64,000 nt of DNA from Tolypothrix tenuis PCC 7101 (GTDB lineage Bacteria > Cyanobacteriota > Cyanobacteriia > Cyanobacteriales > Nostocaceae), in NCBI RefSeq assembly GCF_002368295.1, contig NZ_AP018248.1, forward strand, positions 3,968,767-4,032,766, written 5' to 3'. The notes under the pieces are model-generated. The model saw only the letters and a list, made by a program, of their open reading frames with translations, was not told the DNA's origin and made no database searches. Below, one piece after another: positions 34,059 through 42,828 of this stretch. Both the position numbers and the translations under genes were made by a program. The first letter of the stretch is position 1; each line of letters starts with the position of its first letter.

Positions 34059-35354
34059 TCAACCTTCCCAGTTCAATTTAGAACAGCTAATTACCACAGG
34101 TAATTGCACGCTAACATCAGTTCCAATTAACGGCTGAGACTGAATACAGAATTGACCACCATGAGCATTTACAATGCGTTTAGTAATAGCAAGTCCCAAA
34201 CCCGTACCCTCTGGTTTTGTTGAGAAAAATGGTTGAGAAAGCTTGCAAATAATTTCTGATGGAATATGATTGCCATCATTATGTACATTAATACAAACTT
34301 CCCCAGGTAGCGCAGTATTTACTTCCCACCTGATAATATCTCCATCCGCAACAGCTTCACAAGCATTGCGGACAATATTAATAAAAACTTGTTTCAGCTT
34401 GTCTTTATCCCCAGAAATTGTAACCGCAGAAGATGCAGGGATAAATTCAATTTTTCGGTTTAACGCTTCTGGCATTTCCTGGATTGTTAACAGCAAATCA
34501 CGAATAAAATCATTCACATCCAATTCACAAAGCTGCAATACTTGAGGTTTAGCGTAGAGCAAAATTTCACTTAGTAGCCGTTCTAAACGACCAGCTTCGC
34601 TTAATGCTAAAGATAATCTCTCTTGAGCAGCTTCCGTCAACATAGTTTTCTTAAAATACTTCAATCCCATCACCATAGTAGTTAAGGGATTGCGAATTTC
34701 ATGGACAATAATCGATGAAAATTCACCAATGGCAGCTAATCTTTCTTGTTCCACTAACTTAGCTTGTGTTGCTCTCAATTCTGCTGTACGTTTTTCCACT
34801 TCTGCTTCTAATTTTTGATTAAATTCACATTGTTTTTGATATAAATGATAGTGATCGATTGCCGTGGCTGCACGTTCCGCAAATAGTTCTACAATTTGAA
34901 TCTCATCAGATGTAAATTCACGTGCTTGTTGATGAAAAGAGCAAATTGTCCCAAATACTTGACCTTGAGAAGTTTGCAAAGGTATGCCTAAATATGCTCT
35001 ATAACCTTCAGCAGGTTTGCCATATTTGGGATTAGTAATAGCATCCTCAACGGCTAACGTCCGCTTACTTTCCATGACTGTACCAATTAGCCGACCATGT
35101 AATGCATAAACACGCGGTGCATCTTCAGGTATTTCAAGACTACTGGCTAAAATAGTTTCAAAACCTTCTTGGCAAAAGGTAACAACAGTCCAATCAACTG
35201 CTATTAACTCGCTAACTCCGCAAGCAATATTATGCAAATAGCTGCTTAATTCACCAGTCCGATAATTTAAAGAAGATAAAAGCTCAATTATTCTGCGTTC
35301 ACGCTGCCAAGATTGGTGTTGTACCAATATTTGGCTATTACTGGTGTTGCTCAT
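34059..35354 (-). CDS. GAF-domain sensor histidine kinase
   Basis: This 431-residue soluble kinase has a GAF domain (about residues 20-175; GTICSFHQQAREFTSDEIQI is its last strand). A coiled coil (LEAEVEKRTAELRATQAKLV) follows. HisKA has its phospho-acceptor His in IIVHEIRNPLTTMV. The HATPase_c domain has its N box at NIVRNACEAV and G box at EGTGLGLAITKRIV. There is no membrane segment and no receiver. The GAF core lacks the bilin Cys-His pair, so it is not a photoreceptor by that criterion. Ligand and partner regulator are unknown. Confidence 0.9.
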   Translation of the reverse strand: MSNTSNSQILVQHQSWQRERRIIELLSSLNYRTGELSSYLHNIACGVSELIAVDWTVVTFCQEGFETILASSLEIPEDAPRVYALHGRLIGTVMESKRTLAVEDAITNPKYGKPAEGYRAYLGIPLQTSQGQVFGTICSFHQQAREFTSDEIQIVELFAERAATAIDHYHLYQKQCEFNQKLEAEVEKRTAELRATQAKLVEQERLAAIGEFSSIIVHEIRNPLTTMVMGLKYFKKTMLTEAAQERLSLALSEAGRLERLLSEILLYAKPQVLQLCELDVNDFIRDLLLTIQEMPEALNRKIEFIPASSAVTISGDKDKLKQVFINIVRNACEAVADGDIIRWEVNTALPGEVCINVHNDGNHIPSEIICKLSQPFFSTKPEGTGLGLAITKRIVNAHGGQFCIQSQPLIGTDVSVQLPVVISCSKLNWEG

Positions 35355-35684
35355 GGATATAAGTTACCGGATTTATGAAAAAGAATGAAAAAATTAATGA
35401 ATAAATTTCCTCTACTCAATAAAAAGTAGAGATTACAGGGATTTTATAGCCAAATTCTACTAGAGATAGATGCCGTGCGTATACAGCACAGTTATGAATA
35501 TTTGCTTAAATTAACTTAAAAATATGCAATGCCAACTCAAAATTGAGATTTTGCTGAGAAAACTATAAGAAATTTCAGGGTAAAATTTCAGCTTCAGCCC
35601 TGAAATTCCTTAGTTAAGCATAATTTTTATCTTGAGTAACAAAGCAATAATTACTTTAAAGGTTAAGCAACAGGATTTTGAGTG
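35355..35684. other. divergent intergenic region
   Basis: About 330 AT-rich bases between the GAF kinase and the DM13 gene presumably hold both promoters. I see no ORF or clear operator. Confidence 0.4.
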
Positions 35685-36170
35685 ATGCAATTCAAACCTT
35701 TATTAATAGTTAGTGCTGTTTCTCTAATCGTAGTTAGCTGTGTAGGAAATGTCTCGAAAAATCAGGATATTGTTAATGCATCTGTGAGTCCAACAGCAAC
35801 TGCTCAAAATGTCTCTGCAAATAAATCTGGTGCTTTTATTTCTGGTGAACACACAACTCAAGGCATAGTTCGCATTACTACCAAAAATGGCAAATCTGTT
35901 CTGGAACTAGATAAGTCTTTTAAAACTTCTACTTCCGGCCCAGATTTAGTAGTCATCTTACATCGTTCAGATAACGTGCTGAAATCAACTCAGCCGCCAG
36001 CATATCCTTTAAAAAAAGATGATTATGTGATTATTGCACCTTTACAAAAATATAGTGGTGCTCAAAGTTATGCCATTCCTAACAACATTAATTTAGCTGA
36101 TTATAAATCAGCCGCTATTTGGTGTCGGAAATTTAATGCCACTTTTGGCGTAGCGCGGTTGAGTGGTTAA
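35685..36170 (+). CDS. DM13-domain lipoprotein
   Basis: ATG 35685 is used; an in-frame GTG directly precedes it. The 161-residue protein has a lipobox ending SLIVVSC (Cys19) and a DM13 domain. The signature runs GAFISGEHTTQGIVRIT, LELDKSFKTSTSGPDLVVIL, YVIIAPLQKYSGAQSYAIP and AAIWCRKFNATFGVARL. DM13 domains are proposed redox or electron-transfer modules; the Cys in IWCRKF is the conserved one. It leads a possible four-gene group with an SDR, an FMN reductase and a cupin. Confidence 0.85.
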   Translation: MQFKPLLIVSAVSLIVVSCVGNVSKNQDIVNASVSPTATAQNVSANKSGAFISGEHTTQGIVRITTKNGKSVLELDKSFKTSTSGPDLVVILHRSDNVLKSTQPPAYPLKKDDYVIIAPLQKYSGAQSYAIPNNINLADYKSAAIWCRKFNATFGVARLSG

Positions 36171-36211
36171 AACTTACCTAAAAAATTAGAATTGCTGACA
36201 AGGAAATAATT

Positions 36212-37009
36212 ATGAAATTAGCAGGAAAAGTTGCTTTAGTTACTGGTAGCAGTCAAGGAATCGGTCAAGGAATTGTACTGCGTTTGGCTCAAGAAGGTGC
36301 AGATGTTGTGATTAATTATCGCTCTCATCCAGAAGGAGCAGAGGAAACCCTAGCAAAGGTAGAAGCTGCTGGTGGTAAGTGTTATATGGCTCAGTGTAGC
36401 CAATCTCACGGTTACACAGTTCAAGCAGATTTAGGAAGTGTAGATGAGGTACAACAATTAATTACAGAAAGCATTCAGCATTTTGGTAAATTAGATATTT
36501 TGGTAAATAATGCCGGAATTGAAAAACACGCACCATTTTGGGAAGTCTCAGAAGCCGATTATGATGCTGTAATGAATGTCAATTTAAAAGGAGTTTTCTT
36601 TGCCACGCAAACTTTCGTAAAACATTTACTTGAAACTAAAAGAACGGGAAAAATTATTAATATTAGTTCCGTCCATGAAGAATTACCATTTCCCAACTTT
36701 ACGGCTTACTGTGCCAGTAAAGGCGGGATGAAAATGCTAACTCGCAACTTAGCAGTTGAATTGGGTTCTCTGGGAATTACAATTAATAATGTTGCGCCCG
36801 GAGCAATAGAAACTCCAATTAATACTAAACTTTTAAATAACCCTGAAAAATTGGGCGCACTATTACAAAATATTCCCCTTGGACGTTTGGGACAACCACA
36901 GGATGTTGCTTCTCTAGTTGCATTCTTAGCTTCTGCTGATGCTAACTACATTACAGGTAGCACCTTCTTTGTTGATGGTGGATTGTTATGGAACTATCAG
37001 GAACAGTAG
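36212..37009 (+). CDS. SDR-family oxidoreductase (glucose 1-dehydrogenase-like)
   Basis: The 265-residue classical short-chain dehydrogenase has TGSSQGIGQGI (cofactor loop), NNAG, catalytic Ser in NISSVHE, the active-site pair YCASKGG (Tyr-x3-Lys) and ending GSTFFVDGGLLWNY. INYRSHPEG after strand 2 favours NADP(H). A short insertion (CYMAQCSQSHGYTV) follows the second strand. The next gene starts 10 bases downstream, so the two are in one operon. Substrate unknown. Confidence 0.88.
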   Translation: MKLAGKVALVTGSSQGIGQGIVLRLAQEGADVVINYRSHPEGAEETLAKVEAAGGKCYMAQCSQSHGYTVQADLGSVDEVQQLITESIQHFGKLDILVNNAGIEKHAPFWEVSEADYDAVMNVNLKGVFFATQTFVKHLLETKRTGKIINISSVHEELPFPNFTAYCASKGGMKMLTRNLAVELGSLGITINNVAPGAIETPINTKLLNNPEKLGALLQNIPLGRLGQPQDVASLVAFLASADANYITGSTFFVDGGLLWNYQEQ

Positions 37010-37019
37010 ATAAAAAACT

Positions 37020-37589
37020 ATGTTAAATTCATCTTTATTTATTCCAGTCATCCTTGGCACTCCCCGTCAAGGTCGCCAAAGTGAATATGTCGCTAAATTT
37101 ATTGTGGAACAAGTTGCCACACGCGATCGCCTGGAGACTGAACTGATAGATATTAGAAATATAGCGATCGCAACTGATGATGCAGGTGAATCAATCAAAG
37201 ATCCGCAATTTTCCGCCACCATTGAACGCGCCGATGGCTTAATCATTGTCGCACCCGAATACAATCATGGTTATCCTGGTTTGCTAAAGCACGTACTTGA
37301 TACCTGTCTTAAAGAGTATATCCATAAAGCCGTAGGGATATGTGGTGTGTCAGCAGGTGCTTTTGGCGGTACCAGAGTCATTCAAAACCTTTTACCTGTA
37401 ATGCGGGAGTTGGGACTGGTGACGATTTTTTATGACCTTAACTTTAGCGAAGTTCAGACTTTATTTGATGAGTCAGGTAATTTAATTGACAAACCAACAT
37501 ACATTCGTCGAATGTCAAGGTTTATGGACGAGTTAATTTGGATGTCAACAGTTCTCAAATATGGACGGGAAATAATGAATTTGGAATGA
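37020..37589 (+). CDS. NAD(P)H-dependent FMN reductase
   Basis: The 189-residue flavodoxin-like protein has the FMN phosphate loop LGTPRQGRQSEYVA and the PEYNHGYPGLLKHVLD motif typical of NADPH-dependent FMN/quinone reductases, then GVSAGAFGGTRVIQNL. It probably reduces flavin or quinones with NADPH in the cytoplasm. It follows the SDR by 10 bases and precedes a cupin gene across a short repeat. Confidence 0.88.
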   Translation: MLNSSLFIPVILGTPRQGRQSEYVAKFIVEQVATRDRLETELIDIRNIAIATDDAGESIKDPQFSATIERADGLIIVAPEYNHGYPGLLKHVLDTCLKEYIHKAVGICGVSAGAFGGTRVIQNLLPVMRELGLVTIFYDLNFSEVQTLFDESGNLIDKPTYIRRMSRFMDELIWMSTVLKYGREIMNLE

Positions 37590-37599
37590 GGAGATTGGG

Positions 37600-37660
37600 G
37601 ATTAGGTAATGGGTAATGGGTAATTGGTAATGGGTAATTGGTAATTGGTAATGGGGAAAT
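37600..37660. repeat. TAATGGGTAATTGG tandem repeat
   Basis: Seven-base units GGTAATG, GGTAATT and GGTAATG between the FMN reductase and cupin genes. Confidence 0.8.
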
Positions 37661-37701
37661 CACTAAAAACCCAACACCAAACATCATAGGAGGAAATAAG
37701 C

Positions 37702-38193
37702 ATGACTATCAATTTACAAGGAATATTACAGCAGCCAGGACAAGGTTCTGCTTACTGGGTGCTGGGGGATTTATATACTTTTAAAGCGGTGGGTGAAGAT
37801 ACAGGTAAAGCCTACACTTTAGTTGAGATGATTGTTCAACCCCAACATGGGACACCACCCCATATTCACACTCACGAAGACGAAGCTTTTTATATTCAAG
37901 AAGGTGAATTAGAATTTCAGTTGAATGAACAAACCTTAATAGCAACAACTGGTACTTTTCTGCATTCTCCTAAAGGTCAACTGCATAGATTTACAAACCT
38001 TGGTACACAACCTGCAAAATTATTATGCTGGGTGACACCAGCTGGTTTAGAGAAATTTTTCATGGAAATAGGTGTACCTGCAACAGAAATGTCGCAATCA
38101 CCTACTGTTACTCCTGCAGATATCGAAAAAATTATGGTATCTGCACCAAAATACGGTTTAGAAATTATTCCTCCACAAACGGAGAATCACTAA
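37702..38193 (+). CDS. cupin-domain protein (quercetin-dioxygenase-like)
   Basis: The 163-residue protein starts behind AGGAGG. It has a single cupin barrel with metal motif 1 PPHIHTHEDEAFYIQEGELE (His, His, Glu) and motif 2 GQLHRFTNLG (His). A short alpha-helical tail follows. The family includes quercetin 2,3-dioxygenase-like and ligand-binding proteins. The substrate cannot be told from sequence. It is followed by a hairpin between convergent genes. Confidence 0.85.
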   Translation: MTINLQGILQQPGQGSAYWVLGDLYTFKAVGEDTGKAYTLVEMIVQPQHGTPPHIHTHEDEAFYIQEGELEFQLNEQTLIATTGTFLHSPKGQLHRFTNLGTQPAKLLCWVTPAGLEKFFMEIGVPATEMSQSPTVTPADIEKIMVSAPKYGLEIIPPQTENH

Positions 38194-38233
38194 ATTTGCG
38201 AGTTTGGATTTTGGATTGGTATTTAATAAAACT

Positions 38234-38279
38234 ATAGGGATACAAGGGAGAATAAAAATTTTTATCCTGTGTATCCCTA
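38234..38279. terminator. long hairpin between convergent genes, probable bidirectional terminator
   Basis: TAGGGATACA (38234-38243) pairs with TGTATCCCTA (38270-38279), and the inner ATAAAAA/TTTTTAT extends the stem with small bulges. The downstream sequence on the minus side (TAGTTTTATT) is T-rich. Confidence 0.5.
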
Positions 38280-38447
38280 GCCATCTCAACTTGTTAAATT
38301 CATGGCGCTTTAAGCTTGCTGATATTGCACGCTGTCATCAAATCCATATTTAAGTTGCATCATTTCCCACTTAATATTTCCACCATAAAATATTTTAAAA
38401 TATTTTATAAATGCAAAATAGATGTGGGTTAAATGAATCAAACAATC

Positions 38448-40700
38448 TTATATATTTTCATGCTGACTTACACCTTTCACTGATGATAAATCTGAGTAAG
38501 AAAAATTGCGTAGAGATAACATCATGGAGTTAATGCGTTCAGCTTGTAGCTTCATTGATAACAAAATTTTAGGTAAGTGATTAGTCAAAAAATCCAAATT
38601 GATTGTTTCTGTCTGATAACAAATTTCCCCAGTAGGGTGAGGGTAATACAACTGGTAAAGACGGATCAGTTCTAGCAGTTGATGAGTATAGTCACTGAGA
38701 TCAGAAAGTTGAGCATAAATAAAATTAACGGGGTTTCTAATTTCTTGTGCTACACCTAAGGCCCATAGCCCTAAGCTAGACATTTTTTCGCTTTTAATTA
38801 ATTGTGCTTGTGTTTGTTGGATTTGCTGTAGGGCTTGTACTAACTCTTCAGCTTGGGCTTTCGCAGCAGCTTCTGCTGTGCGACTGCTTTCATATAATTG
38901 TGCTTGTTGAATGGCGAGTACTGCTTCATCTGCAAGATGTTGCATTAAATCCATTTCCTCATCTTGCCAATTTCTGGGAGCAAAACATTCATGGGCAATA
39001 ATTAACCCCCATAATTGGTTATTCATCGTAATTGGGACAATCAGATTTGCTTTAATCTGCAGGCTCTGTAAAAACTCTCGATGACAAGGAGCCAAATCTT
39101 CGGAAGCTACATTGTTGATTGCTCTAACTCTTCCCCTGACGTAAAGACGAGCATAGTCTTCAGGGAAGCATTCTAATGGGGTTTTCATCCCCAAAATAGA
39201 ACGCAAGTTATTATCTGCATCTTCAACAATGACTTCACCTTCTAATTTTTCTAGAATCTTGTAAATTAACACCCTGTCTGTTTTCAGCAGTTTCCGCACT
39301 TCCCGCACAATAGTTTGCAAGGTAAGCTTATAGTCCAAATTACTACGTATTTGATTGGCAACTTGCTTAACTACCCTAGTCAGTTCTAAAGATTTTTGCA
39401 GTTGGGCGGTGCGTTCTTCTACTAAACTTTCTAGATTTTCATTTATAGCTTGTACCTGTTGGTACATTTGCTGTTGTTGGATAGCGATCGCAAATTGATC
39501 AGCTAAAGCTTGTGCTAAAGTAATTTCTTCTGGCTTCCATTGGGGTGCTTGTCCTTTTCTTTGCTCTAGCCAAGCTGCAAATGAAAGTTGGGGTAGCTTT
39601 TGCTGCTCATTAGTGTCGCGGTGTCCCGCCCACATAATTTCTATCTCAACTTCCTTGCGGAAAATACTTAGAACTCCAAGAAAATTTTGACGGTAGTTTA
39701 GGGGAATTAATAACATACCCCTAATTTGAGTAGATTGGAACGCAGGAGCTAACTCTTCCCAATGTGGCTCTTTATATAAGTCATTAATCGCCCAAATATT
39801 CCCTGTTTTGCTCTCATTCATCCAATCTTGCCATAAAAGATGTTCTTCCATGACCATCCTGGCTGATTCATCTGGTAGTGATGGTTGCTCACCGATGGTA
39901 TATGACTCTTTAGTTGACTCGATATAAAGTCTGCCACCTACCCCACCCAAAGTATTAATTGTTGCTTCTAGGGCAGTTTGCAATTGAATTGTGGGTTGGG
40001 AATGTAAGAGATTGGTAATGCGGTTAATGACTACTTCTCGCTGTTGTTCTGCACGCGCTTGACTGAGTAGGGTACTATGAGCGATCGCTACTGATATTTG
40101 ATCGGCAGCTTGCTGTACTATTTGTAATTCCTGCTTCATATCTGTTCGCGGTGTGCTGTGGTGCGATACCAACAATCCCCACAGGCGAGGTCTTGCTGTT
40201 TGCTCTTGGGGATCGTGGTGTAAAATTGGCACCACTAGGGAAGACTGCACACCCATTGCTGTTAAATATTGAATATGGCAAGAGTCTACTGCTCGATAAT
40301 AAATATTTTCGCTACTCAAGGATTTACCAGTATCGGGACTATCTAGCGGCGATAGCCCAATTCGGCCATTGGCTACATTCACAATTGAACGTTGTCGCGC
40401 TCTCAGAAACATATCACGCGCTTCTTGGGGAATGTCCCCTGCGGGGAAATGCAAACCTAACAGTGATGGTAGACGCTGTTGATGTATAGATTCAGCAACC
40501 ACTTCACCACTACCGTCGCTATCAAATCTATATACCATTACGCGATCTGTGCCCAGAAAGGAACGAATTTCTGCAACACTGGTAGTTAATATGTCTTTAA
40601 GTTCCAGTGATTGCCTAATCCTAGCGGTTATACGATATAGTAATCCTTCTTCGCCTGTTCCTGCTGCCAATTCCTGTGAGTACTCAGTCACTGCTGTCAT
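38448..40700 (-). CDS. Cph2-like phytochrome-type GAF protein with a degenerate, truncated kinase end
   Basis: The 750-residue protein has three GAF domains. GAF1 has phytochrome hallmarks: FPAGDIPQEARDMF (DIP at 89-91) and SCHIQYLTAMG, with candidate bilin-binding Cys141 and His142. GAF2 ends in a tongue-like hairpin (MWAG, then PQLSFAAWLEQRKGQAPQW), as in PAS-less Cph2 phytochromes, though the PRxSF Arg is Gln. A coiled coil, GAF3 (about 450-590) and a dimerisation segment follow. That segment reads GVAQEIRNPVNF, so the phospho-acceptor His is Gln652. The protein ends right after LRNFSYSD with no ATPase domain. It therefore cannot signal as a histidine kinase by itself. Confidence 0.85.
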   Translation of the reverse strand: MTAVTEYSQELAAGTGEEGLLYRITARIRQSLELKDILTTSVAEIRSFLGTDRVMVYRFDSDGSGEVVAESIHQQRLPSLLGLHFPAGDIPQEARDMFLRARQRSIVNVANGRIGLSPLDSPDTGKSLSSENIYYRAVDSCHIQYLTAMGVQSSLVVPILHHDPQEQTARPRLWGLLVSHHSTPRTDMKQELQIVQQAADQISVAIAHSTLLSQARAEQQREVVINRITNLLHSQPTIQLQTALEATINTLGGVGGRLYIESTKESYTIGEQPSLPDESARMVMEEHLLWQDWMNESKTGNIWAINDLYKEPHWEELAPAFQSTQIRGMLLIPLNYRQNFLGVLSIFRKEVEIEIMWAGHRDTNEQQKLPQLSFAAWLEQRKGQAPQWKPEEITLAQALADQFAIAIQQQQMYQQVQAINENLESLVEERTAQLQKSLELTRVVKQVANQIRSNLDYKLTLQTIVREVRKLLKTDRVLIYKILEKLEGEVIVEDADNNLRSILGMKTPLECFPEDYARLYVRGRVRAINNVASEDLAPCHREFLQSLQIKANLIVPITMNNQLWGLIIAHECFAPRNWQDEEMDLMQHLADEAVLAIQQAQLYESSRTAEAAAKAQAEELVQALQQIQQTQAQLIKSEKMSSLGLWALGVAQEIRNPVNFIYAQLSDLSDYTHQLLELIRLYQLYYPHPTGEICYQTETINLDFLTNHLPKILLSMKLQAERINSMMLSLRNFSYSDLSSVKGVSQHENI

Positions 40701-41285
40701 TTATTTCTACGTAGGTATAATGTATAAGTACGTAGATGCCCCCTGATGTTTTCCACCACAAAGCCTGCTAATCCGTTGGATCGTAATTAGCTGCCTTGCA
40801 TGATTTTGCACGCTATTTGCACATTATAAAAATTTATCAGTTTTAATCACTTCATTACTACAACATTTCCTGCATTCAGTATTGTTACGGTTTATGAAGT
40901 AAAAAACTGTGCCAATTCTACTTATATATACCCATTATCGAACTATGGTAGCAGATCTTCCTGTATCTAATGGCTGAAATATGAATAGGGATATTTTTGA
41001 TCAGTAATTACCTCATCTAATATTTAGCTCTTCTTCAAAGGCTTCCAACTAAAAAAATATGCGATCGCTTTATTGCCGTAGAGACGCAATTAATCGCGTC
41101 TCTATGTGCAGGGGGAGAAATCAGATAAGCTAAACCACATCTAGTTTGCATAATCTGAAATTGTATATTTACTTGTGGGGTGGACATCTTGCCCGCCCAA
41201 TCTATGCAAGTTAAATATGGAACAGCTTATTATCTCTTGTAAATTAGATAATTTATTTTCTGGAAATTCCCCCAGCTATTCAGCA
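40701..41285. other. intergenic, one dispersed palindrome
   Basis: 585 bases upstream of the phytochrome-like gene and downstream of rsgA. Near 41081-41102 is a copy of the GCAATTAATCGCGTCTCTA palindrome family. I see no gene. Confidence 0.5.
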
Positions 41286-42347
41286 TTAACCTTTGTGATG
41301 ATTCCGCATGGCTTTATGGATTTTCTTCCAGCGTTCTTTCTCGGCTAATTGCGCCCGTTGGTCTTGTTTGCGGGCAAGATAGTTCAGTTCTTTTTGCAAT
41401 TTTTGGTAGCTGAGAAATCGGGAATAATCAAGTGTTCCGTCAAGTAATGCTTGTTGCACGGCACAATCGGGTTCGTTATTGTGTTGGCAATTACGAAAAT
41501 GGCATTCTGCGGCTAAAATTTCGATGTCTGCAAAGGTTCCTTGTAAGCTTTCATCACCTGCCCAGATTTGAATTTCTCGCATTCCTGGAGTATCGATAAT
41601 TAAGCCACCTGTTGGCAGTAAGATTAATTCTCGATTTGTCGTTGTGTGTCTACCTCTGTCGTCACCGCGACGCACTGATTGTACGGCTTGCACTGATGCA
41701 CCTTTAAGTTGGTTAGTCAAAGTAGATTTACCTACACCAGAAGACCCTAATAAAGCCACTGTTTGTCCTGGTTGAAGATAAGTTTTTAAAGCATCTAATC
41801 CTTGATTTGTGGTGGCACTCAATGCCAAAATTGGTACCCCAAGAGCAACAGCTTCGACTTCAGATATATACTCATCTAAAGAGTTGCACAGGTCTGCTTT
41901 ATTTAAAACTATGACGGGATTTGCACCACTTTCCCAAGCCAGAATCAAATAGCGCTCAATTCTTCTGGGGTTAAAGTCGCCATCAAGTCCACACACCAAA
42001 AACACCGTATCAATGTTAGCTGCAACAATTTGTTCTTGAGTTTTACTACCAACGGTTTTTCGGGAAAACTTGCTTTTTCTCGGCAAAATTCCGTGAATAG
42101 TTGCGCTTCCCTCTGACTCTCTCGCCTGAATAATTACCCAATCGCCAACAGCCGGAAAATCTTGCGGTTGGGTAGCTTGATGTCGCAGTTTACCTGTAAC
42201 TTCGCCTGTGAGTTCTCCCTGTTCGCTATAGACGATGTAAGTATTTCTGTATTCAATAGCAACCCTAGCAACGCTAAAACCTTGTTGGCGATAGGGTGCA
42301 AAACTGTGAGTAAAAAAGTCACTCCAGCCTAAAAAATCTAAATTCAT
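41286..42347 (-). CDS. rsgA: ribosome small-subunit-dependent GTPase A
   Basis: The 353-residue protein has the RsgA layout. An N-terminal OB fold (about residues 35-95) comes first, then a circularly permuted GTPase in which NKAD (VLNKADL) precedes the P-loop GSSGVGKSTL and DTPGM. A C-terminal zinc knuckle follows (ECHFRNCQHNNEPDCAV) with a basic helix. RsgA matures the 30S subunit in a GTP-dependent way. It is a single gene with typical length. The conserved His after the P-loop region (GRHTTTN) is present. Confidence 0.93.
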   Translation of the reverse strand: MNLDFLGWSDFFTHSFAPYRQQGFSVARVAIEYRNTYIVYSEQGELTGEVTGKLRHQATQPQDFPAVGDWVIIQARESEGSATIHGILPRKSKFSRKTVGSKTQEQIVAANIDTVFLVCGLDGDFNPRRIERYLILAWESGANPVIVLNKADLCNSLDEYISEVEAVALGVPILALSATTNQGLDALKTYLQPGQTVALLGSSGVGKSTLTNQLKGASVQAVQSVRRGDDRGRHTTTNRELILLPTGGLIIDTPGMREIQIWAGDESLQGTFADIEILAAECHFRNCQHNNEPDCAVQQALLDGTLDYSRFLSYQKLQKELNYLARKQDQRAQLAEKERWKKIHKAMRNHHKG

Positions 42348-42828
42348 TGAAGTTTCCTCGATGTGTGCTGCTTGCTATACACAAGGCGCACAGAGGCGGA
42401 CACTTTTTTAGATGAATGTCTCTAGTGTCTGTAAATTCGAGTATCATCCCTGTAAATGGAGGACTGAACGAAAATCTCTGCGCCTTGTTGTGGTTGAGTT
42501 TGTGAAGAGAACCCGGACGGCTGGCAATTCATTCATGATTCTTCCTCTCTGATGTACTACAAGAATAATCTACATTACTACATTATCTCATTTCGGCAAA
42601 TCCCTAACTTACAAATACTGGGTGATACCAACTCAAATAATGTTTGCGACAGATAAATCCTTTGTAAGGGCACGGCACCAGTAAGATATTTGATATGCCA
42701 AAAGATTGCGGATGCCGTGCCCCTACCCATCTGTCGCGTTCTTTTTTCAAAATGGTATGAGTTCAGAATTTTTCGTCATGATTTTGGGGTTGGAAAGACG
42801 CGATTAATCGCGTCTCTACAGGATTAGC
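42348..42828. other. intergenic; holds MITE copy B and a palindrome
   Basis: Besides the MITE at 42626-42757, the palindrome AGACGCGATTAATCGCGTCT lies at 42796-42815, next to the end of the following gene. No gene is seen. Confidence 0.6.
42626..42757. mobile_element. 132-bp MITE, family GGGCACGGCA, copy B
   Basis: The ends TACCAACTCAAATAATGTTT and the complement of TACCATTTTGAAAAAAGAAC share the inner GCGACAGAT on both sides, giving imperfect inverted repeats of about 28 bases. An internal inverted pair, GGGCACGGCA and TGCCGTGCCC, forms the core. TGA flanks both sides directly (42623-42625 and 42758-42760), consistent with a 3-base target duplication. Confidence 0.85.
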
